Shown: positions 10,501 through 21,171 of the stretch, one piece after another
Layout: each line of letters begins with the position of its first letter
Position numbering within the stretch: position 1 is the stretch's first letter
Source: Plasmodium brasilianum
Lineage: Eukaryota; Apicomplexa; Aconoidasida; Haemosporida; Plasmodiidae
NCBI RefSeq assembly: GCF_023973825.1
Contig: NC_090122.1
Location: forward strand, 2,057,130 to 2,121,129
Length of the DNA stretch: 64,000 bases
Direction of reading: 5' to 3'
Notes under the pieces: model-generated
The model's input: the letters and a program-made list of their open reading frames with translations, nothing else
Databases searched by the model: none
Told to the model about the DNA's origin: nothing
Position numbers and translations under genes: made by a program

Positions 10501-11204
10501 TCCGATACAAAGAAATTGTAACATACGTTGGAACTGATAGTAGATGAAGACCTAGAAGATGTAAAACTGTTCATATTTTCTAGGTTATCTTCATTCTTTT
10601 CTTTTATATGTGTTGGATGGATGTAATAAAATATAGAGGCATATCTCACAAGAACATAAATATTTTTAATTATAACAAAATATTCTACTCTTTTTATTTT
10701 GCAAATACACAAGGCACACTTACATCCTTTCATGTACTTATAATTTTCGTGATCCGGTAATAAAATAATCTCTTCGTTCAAATTGAGACCCTCCCTAGTG
10801 CTTGCTCGTGCGTTTCCTCCTGTGTTTACTTCTGAAGTTACTCCTGTAGTTACTCCTGCTTCCTCTACCTGTGCTTCGTTTCTTTTTAACGTCTTCTTTT
10901 TATTTGAATGAAGGCCCTTGCTGTACTTTTCCCCTAAGGTCGTGTTACTCTTTCCATATTTGGAGGCAATATGGCTACATTCCCCTGATTTGTCATAAAT
11001 TATATGAATATCTAAAATATTGTGGATCAACAGATATAACAAAATATTTCTAACTATACTGAACTCATAATTGGATAAATTAATAATTTCGTTAATGGTT
11101 AATTTATTTCCATATAATAAAATTAGTTCTACTATTTCACTGCAAGTATGTCCAAATACATCACATATTATGAACTTTAGATAATCTAGTTCGTTGCTTA
11201 TCAT
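7596..11204 (-). CDS. RPC3: RNA polymerase III subunit RPC3 (C82/RPC82)
   Basis: A single exon of 1202 residues. RPC3 is a winged-helix subunit of the Pol III initiation subcomplex C82-C34-C31, acting in the nucleus. The N-terminal winged helix (ELDYLKFIICDVFGHTCSEI, then YGNKLTINEIINL) and the central RPC82 region (LRIWSFLMSTPEQKLNDEVI, VLIPLNDVRKKLYNLLYYGY) match the family, and the protein ends with the leucine-rich helix LEISLINLDKLIFIFNI. Yeast and human homologues have about 530-650 residues; the excess is Asn/Ser-rich insertion, including two repeat arrays. I chose ATG 11204, not 11240, because the earlier start would only add a poly-Lys leader. The neighbour on the left is the methyltransferase, tail to tail. 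Function follows from family membership. Confidence 0.85.
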   Translation of the reverse strand: MISNELDYLKFIICDVFGHTCSEIVELILLYGNKLTINEIINLSNYEFSIVRNILLYLLIHNILDIHIIYDKSGECSHIASKYGKSNTTLGEKYSKGLHSNKKKTLKRNEAQVEEAGVTTGVTSEVNTGGNARASTREGLNLNEEIILLPDHENYKYMKGCKCALCICKIKRVEYFVIIKNIYVLVRYASIFYYIHPTHIKEKNEDNLENMNSFTSSRSSSTISSNVCYNFFVSDVILDDSLAYLDDTKNSSNSNNRSSSNNRSSSNNRSSSNNRSSSNNRSSSNNRSSSNNRSSSNNRSSSNNKNSSNNRSSTNNRSNIHNKNSSNNSSGNTFEESPERRDIINFIEKVLLMRVIKKGRITMENCLKNIRQDDYVEVCKKEIPNFSKKKLKLIFFQLLKKKFIKKCKYFNEHICENNKSISENNKSIFENKNSVCENNIIYDSTINYYTANTDNLSCNCNNDTSDLIKKNKIKDGSKNKDINFGHLEPSYHSNEVSLHNINPRESKNSEPINISEFSKNKNISIDNNINCISGMESISSVNNINHMNGISVHHKMQETSKTNTHNVTKKELTKKNKNSSIISKEMINTISNVKKRKIHDKKDNFQNDNNLKSSDNIEDILFNVHSEQEKNGNSKYKKRNQQNSFSDTIFCGNNRSNDSIGGITGISENISSNKHSNQGAQELHYNDKEDEGGKNAITILHKKREASCYMDNFSYDTNKFLNKGSMQNNLFEYLDNPFIYFQANNEVLSLLFLKQECFNFITNYFNLNEIGKCIFFFLLTNVQLTYCAEDNTYRDNPFYCSFENIEKYVIEKLKKKKIFIDKNTVLQNLNILIKYPEQLIKTQYNNIITYSVDFTNIKTIYKNKITSNVIENMNGSDALRIWSFLMSTPEQKLNDEVISENVLIPLNDVRKKLYNLLYYGYIKCHECNNSNNNKTYIKHSLSFSTNIYYTSNKIRENLYAIAKNIYIRKFYENNEINNLHNRSNMCISEKENYREVDICNNIKQVSTITATLKNDRNSSDERFVYNARSINRDRSINNDRSTNNDRSIKNDRSINNNRSKNSDRSINDDRSINYDRSINNDRSINNDRSINDDRSINNDRSINDDRNINDDRSINNDRSINDDRSINNDRSINDDRSINIDTSANNNSNVNRNTNNSNNSSSATNLNNINKKGITLTSREYAVDYLEISLINLDKLIFIFNI
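7775..8130 (-). repeat. 18-bp coding repeat (RSINND hexapeptide), about 19 units
   Basis: Within RPC3 at about residues 1025-1138. Units read RSINND, RSINDD and similar. The array sits between the conserved core and the conserved last 25 residues, so it forms a hydrophilic loop in the mature protein. Confidence 0.9.
10250..10465 (-). repeat. 18-bp coding repeat (NNRSSS hexapeptide), about 12 units
   Basis: Within RPC3 at about residues 246-318. The most regular copies are nearly identical at the DNA level, which points to recent slippage. The array falls between two winged-helix segments. Confidence 0.9.
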
Positions 11205-12231
11205 TATATTCTTTTTTTTTTTTTTTTTATAAAAATACAATCAGGAAAAACAGTTAAAATTGTACATGAACCATAAAGCAAACATTCAAACGGTTAGAGG
11301 TAAATTTAGAATACTGGAAAACTCCGCATTTATAAAGAGGAGCTCAGTCGTAAAACGCTGTTTTGAAAAATAACGAGAATTCAGTTAGTTTAAATGTATA
11401 ACTTCTGTTCCATGAGCATTATTACGTGAGCATTATTACGTGAGCATTATTACGTGAGCATTATTATGTGAGCATTATTATGTGAGCATTATTATGTGAG
11501 CATTATTACGTGAGCATTTTTACGTGAGCATTATTACGTGAGCATTTTTACGTGAGCATTATTACGTGAGCATTATTACGTGAGCATTTTTACATAAATG
11601 TACATCAATATGCGAGATATAAATCAGCCTTATCCAGCAGATAACAAATGTATGAATGCATGTAGGTATGTTATATATATGCTGTTTTAATGTGTGGGCA
11701 TCACAAGGGCATATAACATTGTATCAACATAAACATGTAACTAAACTTGTTTTGGTTAGCAGTTCGTACATGCGTCTCACATAAATAAGATGGCTACATA
11801 TTTACAAGTATGAACAGTGAATTTTTTTACTATCAAAATATACGGTAATTTATCACATAAATAAGGTAATGTGACAAAGTAAAAATGGTTCAAAACTGAA
11901 AAAAAAAAAATTTAGAAATAAATGTATAAAAAAGAAAAAAAAAGAAAATTATTACATTGAAAAAAGTGAGAAATTCGTTACATCAAAAAAATAAATAATT
12001 CGCAATAAATAAAAAAAAAAAAAAAAAAAACTTTTAATGAAAATTATTGCCTGTACATGAATATACATAATTTTAAAATGAGAACGTTAATATATATATT
12101 AAAACGTGAAGCTTTTTTTTTTTTTTTTTTTTTGTTTTTTATATAAAGTAATACTACACTAAACAATGTATTTTATATTGTAGACTATAAAACAATTAAG
12201 ATAATTTAACAAAAATATGGGATCAGCATTT
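11205..12231. promoter_or_regulatory. Upstream region of RPC3
   Basis: AT-rich DNA with the 14-bp minisatellite described separately and poly(A)/poly(T) runs at about 12011-12030 and 12113-12133. I see no exon that I would defend. Confidence 0.4.
11413..11594 (+). repeat. 14-bp minisatellite, 13 copies
   Basis: The unit is TGAGCATTATTACG with two variants (ATTATG and TTTTTACG endings). The copies are head to tail without gaps, about 200 bp upstream of the RPC3 start. The unit length is not a multiple of three, so it is not coding. The variant order could serve as a strain marker. Confidence 0.95.
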
Positions 12232-12673
12232 TTAATTTAGCGAGTTAGAATTATTTCTTAAGTCCTCATATAGACCACATTTAAAGGTGTCCCTATTACT
12301 TCTGTTCGTGCTGCAATATTGCAAATATGTTATAAGGACATATGTAAAATATGAATGTACATATAATATGCACATGTTGTATTGCCGTATGGACACAAAG
12401 TACACCTTTTTAATCTATATTTTTGTATGCGGCCGTTTTTCCTTTAAGTCCATAAGTATTCAGTAAAAATTATGTAAACGTATATATGAAGGATTATTTA
12501 GAATGAGATGTTGTCCATATCGTTTTAACATTTAAATTTTTAATTTATTTTTATTTTTTTTCTTTTTGGTTACTTTATATATATGTTTGTATATATACCT
12601 GTGAGGATTGCAGTTTTATGAGCAATTCATTTCTTACTAGAAATATGCAAAAAAAAAGAAAAAGATGCGCCAT
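12232..12673 (-). CDS. Possible small gene, incomplete exon model
   Basis: Three coding-like pieces on the minus strand are visible. The terminal exon is 12232-12310 (TNRSNRDTFKCGLYEDLRNN.., stop TAA). It joins in phase to 12406-12441 (KNGRIQKYRLK). A third piece, 12599-12673, opens with ATG and a hydrophobic run (MAHLFLFFCIFL) and ends at a GTATAT donor. The third piece does not join the second in phase, so an exon is missing or one piece is wrong. Its ATG also overlaps the ATG of the plus-strand gene at 12665, which makes a true start there doubtful. The terminal exon has good amino-acid composition. I recognise no family. Confidence 0.3.
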
Positions 12674-14598
12674 AAGAAAAGAAAGGATATATTTGAAAAG
12701 ATGAACCCGCTACTAGAATATAGTATATGTCTTTTTACCTATTGACATAAACCCACGTTTGTGCTCAGTAGAATAAATTTTTTTTATTTTTATTTTTTTA
12801 TTTTTTTTTTATTTTTTTTTTATTATTTTATTATTATTTTTTTATTATTTTATTTTTTTTAATTGTACTAATTACATTAGAAAGAATAAAACAAGCTGTT
12901 TTTAATAAGCCTATGCTTAATATCAAAAGGGAAATATTAGAAAATGATAATTCGAAATTAAAAAATAAAGAAAATAATCACTCCGTTTGGAATAAGATTA
13001 CACAGAATAAAATTAATAAGGAGATTCAGGCCTCTTCCAATAAGACTGTACAAAAAGATTATTTTAATAAGAATATTAAAAACGTTTCCAGTGAAAGTAA
13101 TCAAAATGTAATTAGCGAAAATAGTAGCGAACATAATGAAGCGATTATAAAAGAATACGAATCAACAGAAGACGAAAATGTGAAACTTTCCCTTATCTGT
13201 CACAGTAATGTTGTAAGTGGGGCTCAAAAGAAAAATGTGTCTATCGGGAGAAAAGCATCTTGTTGTACATACATGTATGCTTATTTGTACAAACTTATAT
13301 GTGTATATGTTTACGCATAATTATGTGTTTTATATTACGTTATATCTGTATATACGTATATATGTTTTAGGAGAAAAATGCTACAGGACTCGTAAAATAC
13401 GAATACTGCTACATATGCGAAATGGCCAAGCCCTGTTCTTGTGTGGAAGAGCATTTCCAATATGAGCAAGTATACATATGCAATTACTACTAATATGTTT
13501 GAAGAAGTATACACATAGGATAAATGCTAATACATTTTTGAAAATACACAAGGTACATTTTGAATATAAATAAAGATATATTTTTATTGTAATTTTTTTT
13601 TTCAATGATCAGGACATATCCACATGGAATTACGGAAAGATTAAGTCAAATATTCACTCTAATTTCAGAGATATATCGGTAAATGTTTCTTGCTGATGTG
13701 TTCATTTTTTTTTTTTTTTTTTTTTTTTTTTGAAATTCTTCATCCCCTAAAATATCTTTTATCGATTACATTGTATATTCACTGCCTTTCAGAATATTAT
13801 GGATAAAATACAATCTAGCAAGAAAAAATTAGAAGATACCAAAAATAATATAGAGTTAAAGAAAAAGGAAAATAAAAACAGCTTTACTGTTAATCTCTTG
13901 TATTTTTTTGGCTAAAAATATATATATAGATATATGTATATATATGTAAAATGACTGTTATACATTAACCTTTTAAACTCAGGAAAAACGTCTTAAAAAA
14001 GGGTGTTTGTGGAAAGAATAAAAGTGCGCATTTATTTGCGCTGTTTAGTTTTGTTCCTCTTTTCATATGAATTTTTTGTATTATTTTGCACTTTTTTGAA
14101 TTTTTTCTGAGTGAAATAATTTAGCTTATAATATAGATTCTAAAGTATACGAACAAGTAAGAAAACAAGCTAATGAATCTTTTTATTGACAGATAATAAA
14201 AAGGAATATAGCAAGAACTTGAACCCATATGAAAAGTATGTATATACAAATATACACATATACATTTGCATATGTGCATTCATTACATTATTACTAAAAC
14301 AAGAAAACAGTAATAAAAATAATGTAATAATATTTGTTAGTAATTAAATCCAATGGAAATAAGCACAAATTCTAAATATATTATGGTATTTATAGTAAAT
14401 GAATTAATTTTGCCTTTCATCATTTTTGATATTATCAGATTTTACCATGAAATAGTAAAAGTCATTAAAAGAAAATTAGATAACTTCAGAAATGGGCGAA
14501 CTGTGGTTGAGGATGAACTAGGTTATTTTTCTTTACTTGTTTTTCCATATATATTGACTAAGCTCTTACACATACATACTTACATACATAACATACAT

Positions 14599-14647
<49 letters not shown>

Positions 14648-15394
14648 CAAATATATGCATATATGATTATTTTTTTTTTTTTATTACCTACCTTGAACTT
14701 CAAATAATACAAAGGAAGGGAAGCGGAGCGCAAAATCGCCTTTGTAATACTATCCATCGAAAAAGGGCAAAATAATACCAACCAGAAATATTTAGTTATA
14801 TGTATATTTATATTTACATTTTTATAACATTTACTACTTAGAATGATGAGGACGGGGAACATATCATGAAAAAAAGACTAGAAGCATTATGCGACATAGA
14901 AAAGTATTAAAAACGCTTATATGTTCAAACATTAATACGTTAATAATTTATGGTTAATTTATGATCTTTCTATGGTCCTTATTAGGCATCTAAAAATTTT
15001 ATCCGTTGGTATATCTATAGTGGCTCATTAATTATGGTTTATTTGCCTTTTTTCGATATTTTTGCTTTATTAATTTTACGCTGTATGTTTGCATCTTACG
15101 TTTCGTTGCCTTGTAGAAAGCACTTACAGTTGTTGCAAGATTTATTCGAGGAATACAAAGATATGGAGGAAAGAATGTTATGATAAGAGTTTTGTTCCAA
15201 ATGGGTTTGCTTTTATGAAATTTCTCACACATACTTATACAGAGGCATATATATTTATATGAATATGCTTGTATGTACATTGCTGAGATGTTATCTGACG
15301 TTACTTGAAATTTTTTTTAAGAATCTGTGTGCAAAAAATGCCACAAACGAAAGGTATTTTGACAGAAAACAATATTTCGAAAATTAAAGATTGA
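12665..15394 (+). CDS. Conserved-looking protein with a Cys cluster, twelve exons, unknown function
   Basis: Exons: 12665-12722, 12881-13212, 13371-13469, 13613-13678, 13793-13899, 13983-14002, 14193-14235, 14439-14521, 14715-14743, 14842-14903, 15117-15176 and 15322-15394. All phases agree and the total is 1032 nt (343 residues). The N-terminus is basic (MRHKKRKDIFEKMNPLLEY). A long Asn/Lys-rich stretch follows, then a cluster C143-x2-C146-x5-C152-x-C154 (YCYICEMAKPCSC), and charged, probably coiled-coil segments to the end (KRLEALCDIE, LLQDLFEEYKDMEE). The Cys cluster could bind zinc, though only four cysteines are seen. Exons 6 and 9 are very short (20 and 29 nt); they are needed to keep phase. 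If the weak donor GTTATG at 15177 is not used, the protein ends at 15183. I do not recognise the family; a nuclear or kinetochore-type scaffold is only a guess. Confidence 0.6.
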
Positions 15395-15542
15395 TATTAA
15401 TTACATGTTATATGTATCCACATTTTATTTGTAGCATTTTTAATTATCCTGCAGATGGAATATTATTTAAAAAAATTAAACAATAAAAAAAAATAAAATA
15501 AATGTACGTTCTTTACGTATTTTTTTTTTTTTTTTTTTCTAA

Positions 15543-17524
15543 TTAGTGTGTCCAAATTTTTAAAATTTTGTCTTTTCCTCCTGAAGCAACAAATTTCCCA
15601 TCATTCGACCAATCAATAGCATAAACAGCATCTGAATGTCCAGGCAAGTCTACAAGCAAGATTTTGACTGTTTTTTTATTCTTTTCTATTTGTTCCTTTT
15701 CGTCTTTTTTTTTTTTGTTAAATTTTTATCTTTTTCATTTACATCGTTTGCACCGTTTGCATTAAGGAGAGTGCCTCCCTCCTTTTGTTCTTCTTCTTTA
15801 AAATGAGAAACGTTTTCTTTTTTTTTGAAATGAACAAATAGATGGTTTATTTTCCATAATTTTAATGTACTATCCTGACTACATGAAACAACGTAGTTGT
15901 TATCTATTGACCATGCAATTTTATAAACAGGTCCAACATGCCCACGATAAACAGCTAAAAATGTGCCATCTAAGCCGGACCAAATTCTAATACTTTTGTC
16001 AAAAGAAGAAGATGCAATTAATTTTCCATTTGGTGAGAACTGTGCATGTATAACTGTTTTTTGATGACCTATCAATCTTGTACTTTTATAAGTATCATTA
16101 TTTAAACAATCAATTAAATACAAAGTGCCATCATCTGATCCACTTACAAATTTTTCATTAGTCTGATTTTTTAAAAAATTCTGATATATAATTCTAGCCT
16201 TTTCAATACAATTTTCAATATGAGTTTTATTTATTACAACGTCTAGGTTATATATACCATTTTTTAATATCCTTTCTGAATTTAATGATATGCAATTTAC
16301 CCAATGTTTATGACCTATAAAATTATAAATTAATGAACCCTCATTGACATTCCATATTTTAACAGTTGTATCTCTTGAACTGCTATAAATTCTGCTGTTT
16401 TTTTCATTTATTCCTGACCATAATATACATGTTATTGTATCCGTATGACCTGTTAACGTTTTTTCAACCATATTGCTAAGAATATTATTTATTCTTATAA
16501 TTCCATCTTTTCCTGCACTGGCTAACCTACTATTTACAAAATAGGAGTCCCTTTTATTTGAAAATTCTGAGGCTGATCTCTTTTCATTTATATCATTTTT
16601 ATTACTTGCGAAGTTGTGCTTTTCGCTATTTTCGTTATTTCCGTTTTTTTCTTCCTTACATGTTATTTCTGTTTTTTCGCTAGATTGTTCAGGTGACTCC
16701 CCATTGATGGGGCCATTTTTAACATTATTCTCATAAGAATTGGATGTATTTTCATTTTGGTCTTTCGTTTTTTTTTTTTTGTTATCATCACTTTTGTTTT
16801 GCTTGTATATACCATGCGATTTTTTTCTTTTCATCGAATCATTACTATTTTTTTTTATGTTGACTTCCTTTAACAAGTGTAGGGGTTCAAAGCATAAGGT
16901 AGTTACTTCTTTTTTATGACCTGTTAATATATTTAATAATTTCCCTGTGTGTGTGTCATATACACAAACATTTTGATCCATTCCTGCTGTGGCTAGGAAT
17001 TTATTATCTGGTGAGAACAAAACGGCTAGCACCCAATTTGTATGATCTTTTAATGTTGCAATTGGAGTTTGGGTATTAATATCCCAAAGACGAATTGTAT
17101 TATCACCTGACCCTGTAGCTAAATGCAAGCTATTTGGACTAAAAGCTAAACAAAGAATAGAATTTGTATGTCCAGGCAAGGTAGAACAACAAGTATTAAT
17201 TTTTTTAACTTTAAAAATATTTAAGGGAAAATATTTTATGGATAATACATTTTCACTACTTATATTATTATCTTTTATAGCATCATATAAACTATTTTTT
17301 ATAGGCAATTTATCATTTATCATAAATGAGTAATTAATGTCTTCCAAATCTTCTTTAATGAAATCATCTTTTTTTTTCTTAAGGTCATTTATTAATTCAT
17401 CTAAATTATCTTTTGTAATTGATAGGGGTACATTAATTACAGGCCCTGTCGCTTTATTTTCGTGATTAACAAATTGAATTAGTATTTCCTTTGTAAGTAC
17501 GTTGTTATTACTGTCAACTTCCAT
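15543..17524 (-). CDS. NLE1: NLE/Rsa4 WD40 ribosome-assembly factor, with a phase break in poly(A)
   Basis: NLE (Notchless, yeast Rsa4) is a nucleolar 60S pre-ribosome factor that the AAA-ATPase midasin removes. The N-terminal 100 residues form the NLE ubiquitin-like domain (KEILIQFVNHENKATGPVIN). A beta-propeller follows, starting LPGHTNSILCLAFSPNSLHL with WD marks such as NTIRLWDI, TTVKIWNV, KSIRIWSG and STLKLWKI. An Asn/Lys-rich insertion (about residues 215-315) splits the propeller. The frame that starts at 17524 stops at 15686 just after a run of 12 A (15705-15716), but a further WD repeat (LPGHSDAVYAIDWSNDGKF, KILKIWTH, stop at 15543) continues in another frame. One base more or two fewer in the run restores it. 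I read this as an assembly error or slippage site and not a true stop. The gene is tail to tail with the twelve-exon gene. Confidence 0.88.
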
Positions 17525-18882
17525 TGTGTTTTACTAAATTCGGTAGTTGTAAGAGGAAGGGAAAACAAGAGCAAAATTCGCAGAAAAAAAATAGAAAAAC
17601 AAAAAAACAAAAACAAAAAATCATACAACAAACATACTAACTAACAAACAAACGGTATATGGAAAAAATACCTCTTTGTAAAAGAATAAAGATCAACAAA
17701 ATTAAAAGCAAAAGAATAATGAAACATCTTATAAGTAAATTGAATATTTTTAATTTTTCCTTATTCTTCTTTTCCCATTCTCTAGCCAAAAAGCCATATA
17801 TATTATTGCATTTATTTTTATGTTGTTACGTACTTACAATATTATACTGGAAATATTTATGAAAATACTATATAAACATAGTACTATATATATGTACTAC
17901 GATATAATACAAAATATAGTATTATATCACATTATAATGCATTTTTATAAGTATATTCTATTTTTTTTTTTTTTTTTTTATAAATTGCAATTTTTCTACC
18001 TAAAAGGTAATAGCAAAAAGTAATCGCTATAATTTTGATCAATATATTGGGAAAAAAAAAAAAAAATTATTGCAAAATAGTGTAAAACAAATTAAGGTTA
18101 CATAACATCGGAAACAGTTATAAATTTTGAGATTCTTTTCTTTCTCATTTTTAAATTGGTAAATTTCATCTTCAATTATTATTCATACTTTAATTTTTAG
18201 CATAATATATTTCAGAGTTTTTTTTTTTTTTACATTTTTTATATTTTGTTTACCTTTGGCTTCTTGCAGTAATTATAGTTTTCCTATAGCTTTTAAGCTT
18301 TTTAAATATCTTTTTTTTCTTTTTTAAACAATATTACTGTGGGAATGCAGAAGGATACATATTATTTTCAACCTTACTATTCAAGGTGATTTTCCTTAAC
18401 CTTGGCAATAAAGGTAATATAACAGCTCCACATCATTTTTTGTAAGTTTTATAAAGTTGAAAATTTAACATATATACAGATAAGGCAATGCCGTATACAT
18501 ATTAAAACTGTATGCTTCGTATTTTTCTAATTACGCAATATTTGCCCAGGGGTCTTTTTTACGAGGCAAAAATGCGATCATAATTGTAAGTATATGTAAA
18601 TGGGTTTTTCGAAACATAGTTGCATGTTCTTTAAACAATTTTTTTTCAACGGAAAGGATTGAGCACAACAATTTAGAAATGTATTTATATACTAATATAT
18701 GTATGTATATATATATGATAGATATAAATTTAGTCTATTTCTTAGTACGAAATTGCATGGACAAAAGCGTGAACAATCCTCAGAATAAAGGAACAATGAA
18801 AAACATTTATGAAGATATTTAACACACAAAATTATTAAACTTGTAATCTTTTAAAATTGAAATAAGTTTTTGCGAAAACTTT
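17525..18882. other. NLE 5' region and unresolved exon-like pieces
   Basis: AT-rich upstream region of NLE. On the plus strand there are two strong GTAAGT donors (after 18441 and after 18585), an acceptor at 18550 (TTTGCCCAG) and an open stretch of about 39 codons at 18324-18441 (contains YILFSTLLFKVIFLNLGNKG). A possible last exon opens at 18746 after TTTCTTAG. I could not find a start codon or one consistent phase chain, so I list no gene, but a small transcribed gene here is likely. Confidence 0.3.
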
Positions 18883-19626
18883 TTATGATTGCGCTTTTAT
18901 GGACACTATAAAGAAAAATAATAGAGCATAATGAGAAATATTTGTAATAGTTTTCTTTTGTGTAGTCATTTAATTTTTTTTTTTTTTTTAACCATTTGGA
19001 AAATCCTCAAGATTTTGTTGTATATTAACGGAAATTCCATCGAAATTGTCATTGTTTAAGATCTAAAATTTTAATATATGTATTATTTATTTAAAAATAT
19101 ATTTTTTTAAATAAAAGAAAAAAAGAAAAATGTAGGAACAAGATGGTGATATGTTTTATTGTCTATCATTTTATTCTATATTACATTGTGTTGTTCATCT
19201 TCGATTGTTTTGTCTTCATTTTCGCTCCTCATATCTCCTTGGTTAAGGCAAAGGATTTGTTTTGTTAAGAATAGCCACTTGAAAAAAAAAAAAAGGGGTT
19301 ATAGATTTTTTCCATTTTATTTTTTTATCATTTTTGTAATGAAGGAGTATACAAGCAACTACTTATACATAAACGTATGTATATGTATAAGCAAGTGTGT
19401 ACATATATGTGCGTACACGTATATGCATGTGTGTAGATGTCTGTTATTATAGAGGCAAACATATATACACTTGCCCTATTGTGAAAATTACACCTACCCA
19501 GTTATTTATGCAATCATCTGTGTTACAGCTTACAAGGAAAGAAAAAAAAAAAAAAAACATGTAGTAACATGGAACAAAATGAGTTACAAAGGAAAGAAAA
19601 ATGGAGCAATGAAGTGCAATATTTAA

Positions 19627-19675
<49 letters not shown>

Positions 19676-20618
19676 ATTTCCATTCTAGCCAATAAAAGAG
19701 GTATCATGGAAAAACACCATAAATTAGTTTATTTCCGAACCATAGAAGTACTGAGTTTTTGTTAACTATGAAAAAATGAAATGTATTATTATGTAAAAGA
19801 ATTGAAATAATTGAGAAAAAGAGAAAATACGTGAATTTTTTTGTATATTATATCAATTCCTTCATGTACTATATTGTTATATCATATAAAAAGTTTATGA
19901 AGCAAATATATAATTTAACAAATAGCACAAAATTAAATGCACGAAAAATAAGAATATACGCATTTTCTATTTCTCCTTTTCTCCATTTTTTATATTTTAC
20001 TATTATTTTTTTTAAGTTATTAACACCTACTAATATTAATCGTCAAACATTCAGGGCTTGTTGAAAAAATCGTTAGCGGAGTTATTACTTCTGTCAGATC
20101 AATGCTATCGAAAAATTTAGATCCTCTAAGGAGAGAAGAAGCGTATGGTAAATTTTACTTATATATGAACTGTTTTTATTTTGTAACTATATATGTATAA
20201 ATTAGGGTTGTTGCGCTACCTTACTAATGATGTATATATATATATATATATATGTAAGCTTATACATACACATATGTACATATATATATATATACATAGA
20301 CCTATATATACATGTGTACAACTTTATAAGTAGGTACTTGTATAACTCCAGAGTGTCACTTTTCAAAACAGCTGACACAGTAAAGTATCCATTTTTATCC
20401 TATCATAACATGTAATAAAATTAACAAGTGTTTTGACAATAAGTATATACTTAACAAATATATAAAACTAACTGATGTTATTTAGTTAATACTTTCTTTT
20501 GATGATATCTCAAAACTCCCCTATGAGTGTTTTTACAAAATGTCGGGTCATTTTGTGCTGCACAAAAAGTATAAGCCAAAGATAAAAAGACAGACAAGGA
20601 AAAAATTAAAAATTTCAT
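18883..20618 (-). CDS. Small secreted protein with a PH-like domain, eight exons
   Basis: Exons (5' to 3'): 20493-20618, 20338-20399, 20031-20125, 19718-19765, 19498-19517, 19185-19277, 18993-19062 and 18883-18905. All phases agree; 537 nt give 178 residues. A clean signal peptide opens the protein (MKFLIFSLSVFLSLAYTFCA). The rest has four Cys (28, 89, 113, 127). Residues about 45-128 follow the pattern of a PH fold: YFTVSAVLKSDTLELYKG, then KFFDSIDLTEVITPLTIF, SPECLTINII, NSVLLWFGN, and a final helix INNWWLFLTKQIL where PH domains keep a Trp. The tail is acidic (DMRSENEDKTIEDEQ). The splice model is strong because eight exons close without a stop. The PH reading is by pattern only; a proteasome-chaperone (PAC4-like) fold was a weaker alternative that the signal peptide argues against. 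Confidence 0.65.
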
Positions 20619-20917
20619 TTTATCTTATTTTCAAATATAGTGAGAGAAAAACAGCATAATAGGGAAAACCTATGAGTTCATATACGTGTATATATATATG
20701 TATAGATGTACATTTATATATTTGGCTGTACTTATGTAAATTAATGAATATATACGTATATAATTTTTTTCTTTCTATATTTCCCTTTTCATAGCCTTCA
20801 TAAGTTTACAATCATACGTAATATATTTTTTTAGAACTTTGTTGCCCTTCGGAATAGGAATAAATTTTTTATTTTTAAAACTTTTTTCTTATGTATGTTT
20901 GTTTAAAATGTACATAC

Positions 20918-20996
<79 letters not shown>

Positions 20997-21171
20997 CTTT
21001 TGTTTTAATTTTTATTTTAACAAAATTATATTTATATTTTTTGAAAGCGAAGCTTGATATGTATTAAGAAAGATTCACGTTAAGAACGACAACAAAAAAC
21101 AAATAAAATAAATAGATACAATCAGGTAATAACTAAAATTAAAAATACATACCCCATAACGTTTTCATAAT
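20619..21171. promoter_or_regulatory. Upstream region of the secreted-protein gene, with a long poly(T)
   Basis: It contains an almost pure T run of about 75 bases at 20921-20996. On the coding (minus) strand this is poly(A), a known nucleosome-excluding feature of malaria promoters. No coding exon is seen. Confidence 0.45.

Noticed and set aside
14690..14757. Minus-strand start exon (ATG, 22 codons, GTAGGT donor) inside an intron of the twelve-exon gene
   Set aside because: The GC-rich patch is explained by a 29-nt plus-strand exon (14715-14743) that repairs the reading phase between its neighbours.
18550..18586. Sm-like motif on the plus strand (GSFLRGKNAIII)
   Set aside because: It resembles an Sm2 motif, but no Sm1 motif, start codon or consistent exon chain was found nearby.
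19447..19707. Continuous minus-strand frame of 86 codons
   Set aside because: It runs through (TA)n and poly(A) intron sequence; only a 20-nt part is used as an exon of the secreted-protein gene.
20056..20580. Plus-strand exon-like frames (LVEKIVSGVITSVRSMLS and LPYECFYKMSGHFVLHKK)
   Set aside because: They are shadows of exons 1 and 3 of the minus-strand secreted-protein gene, whose eight exons chain without a phase error.
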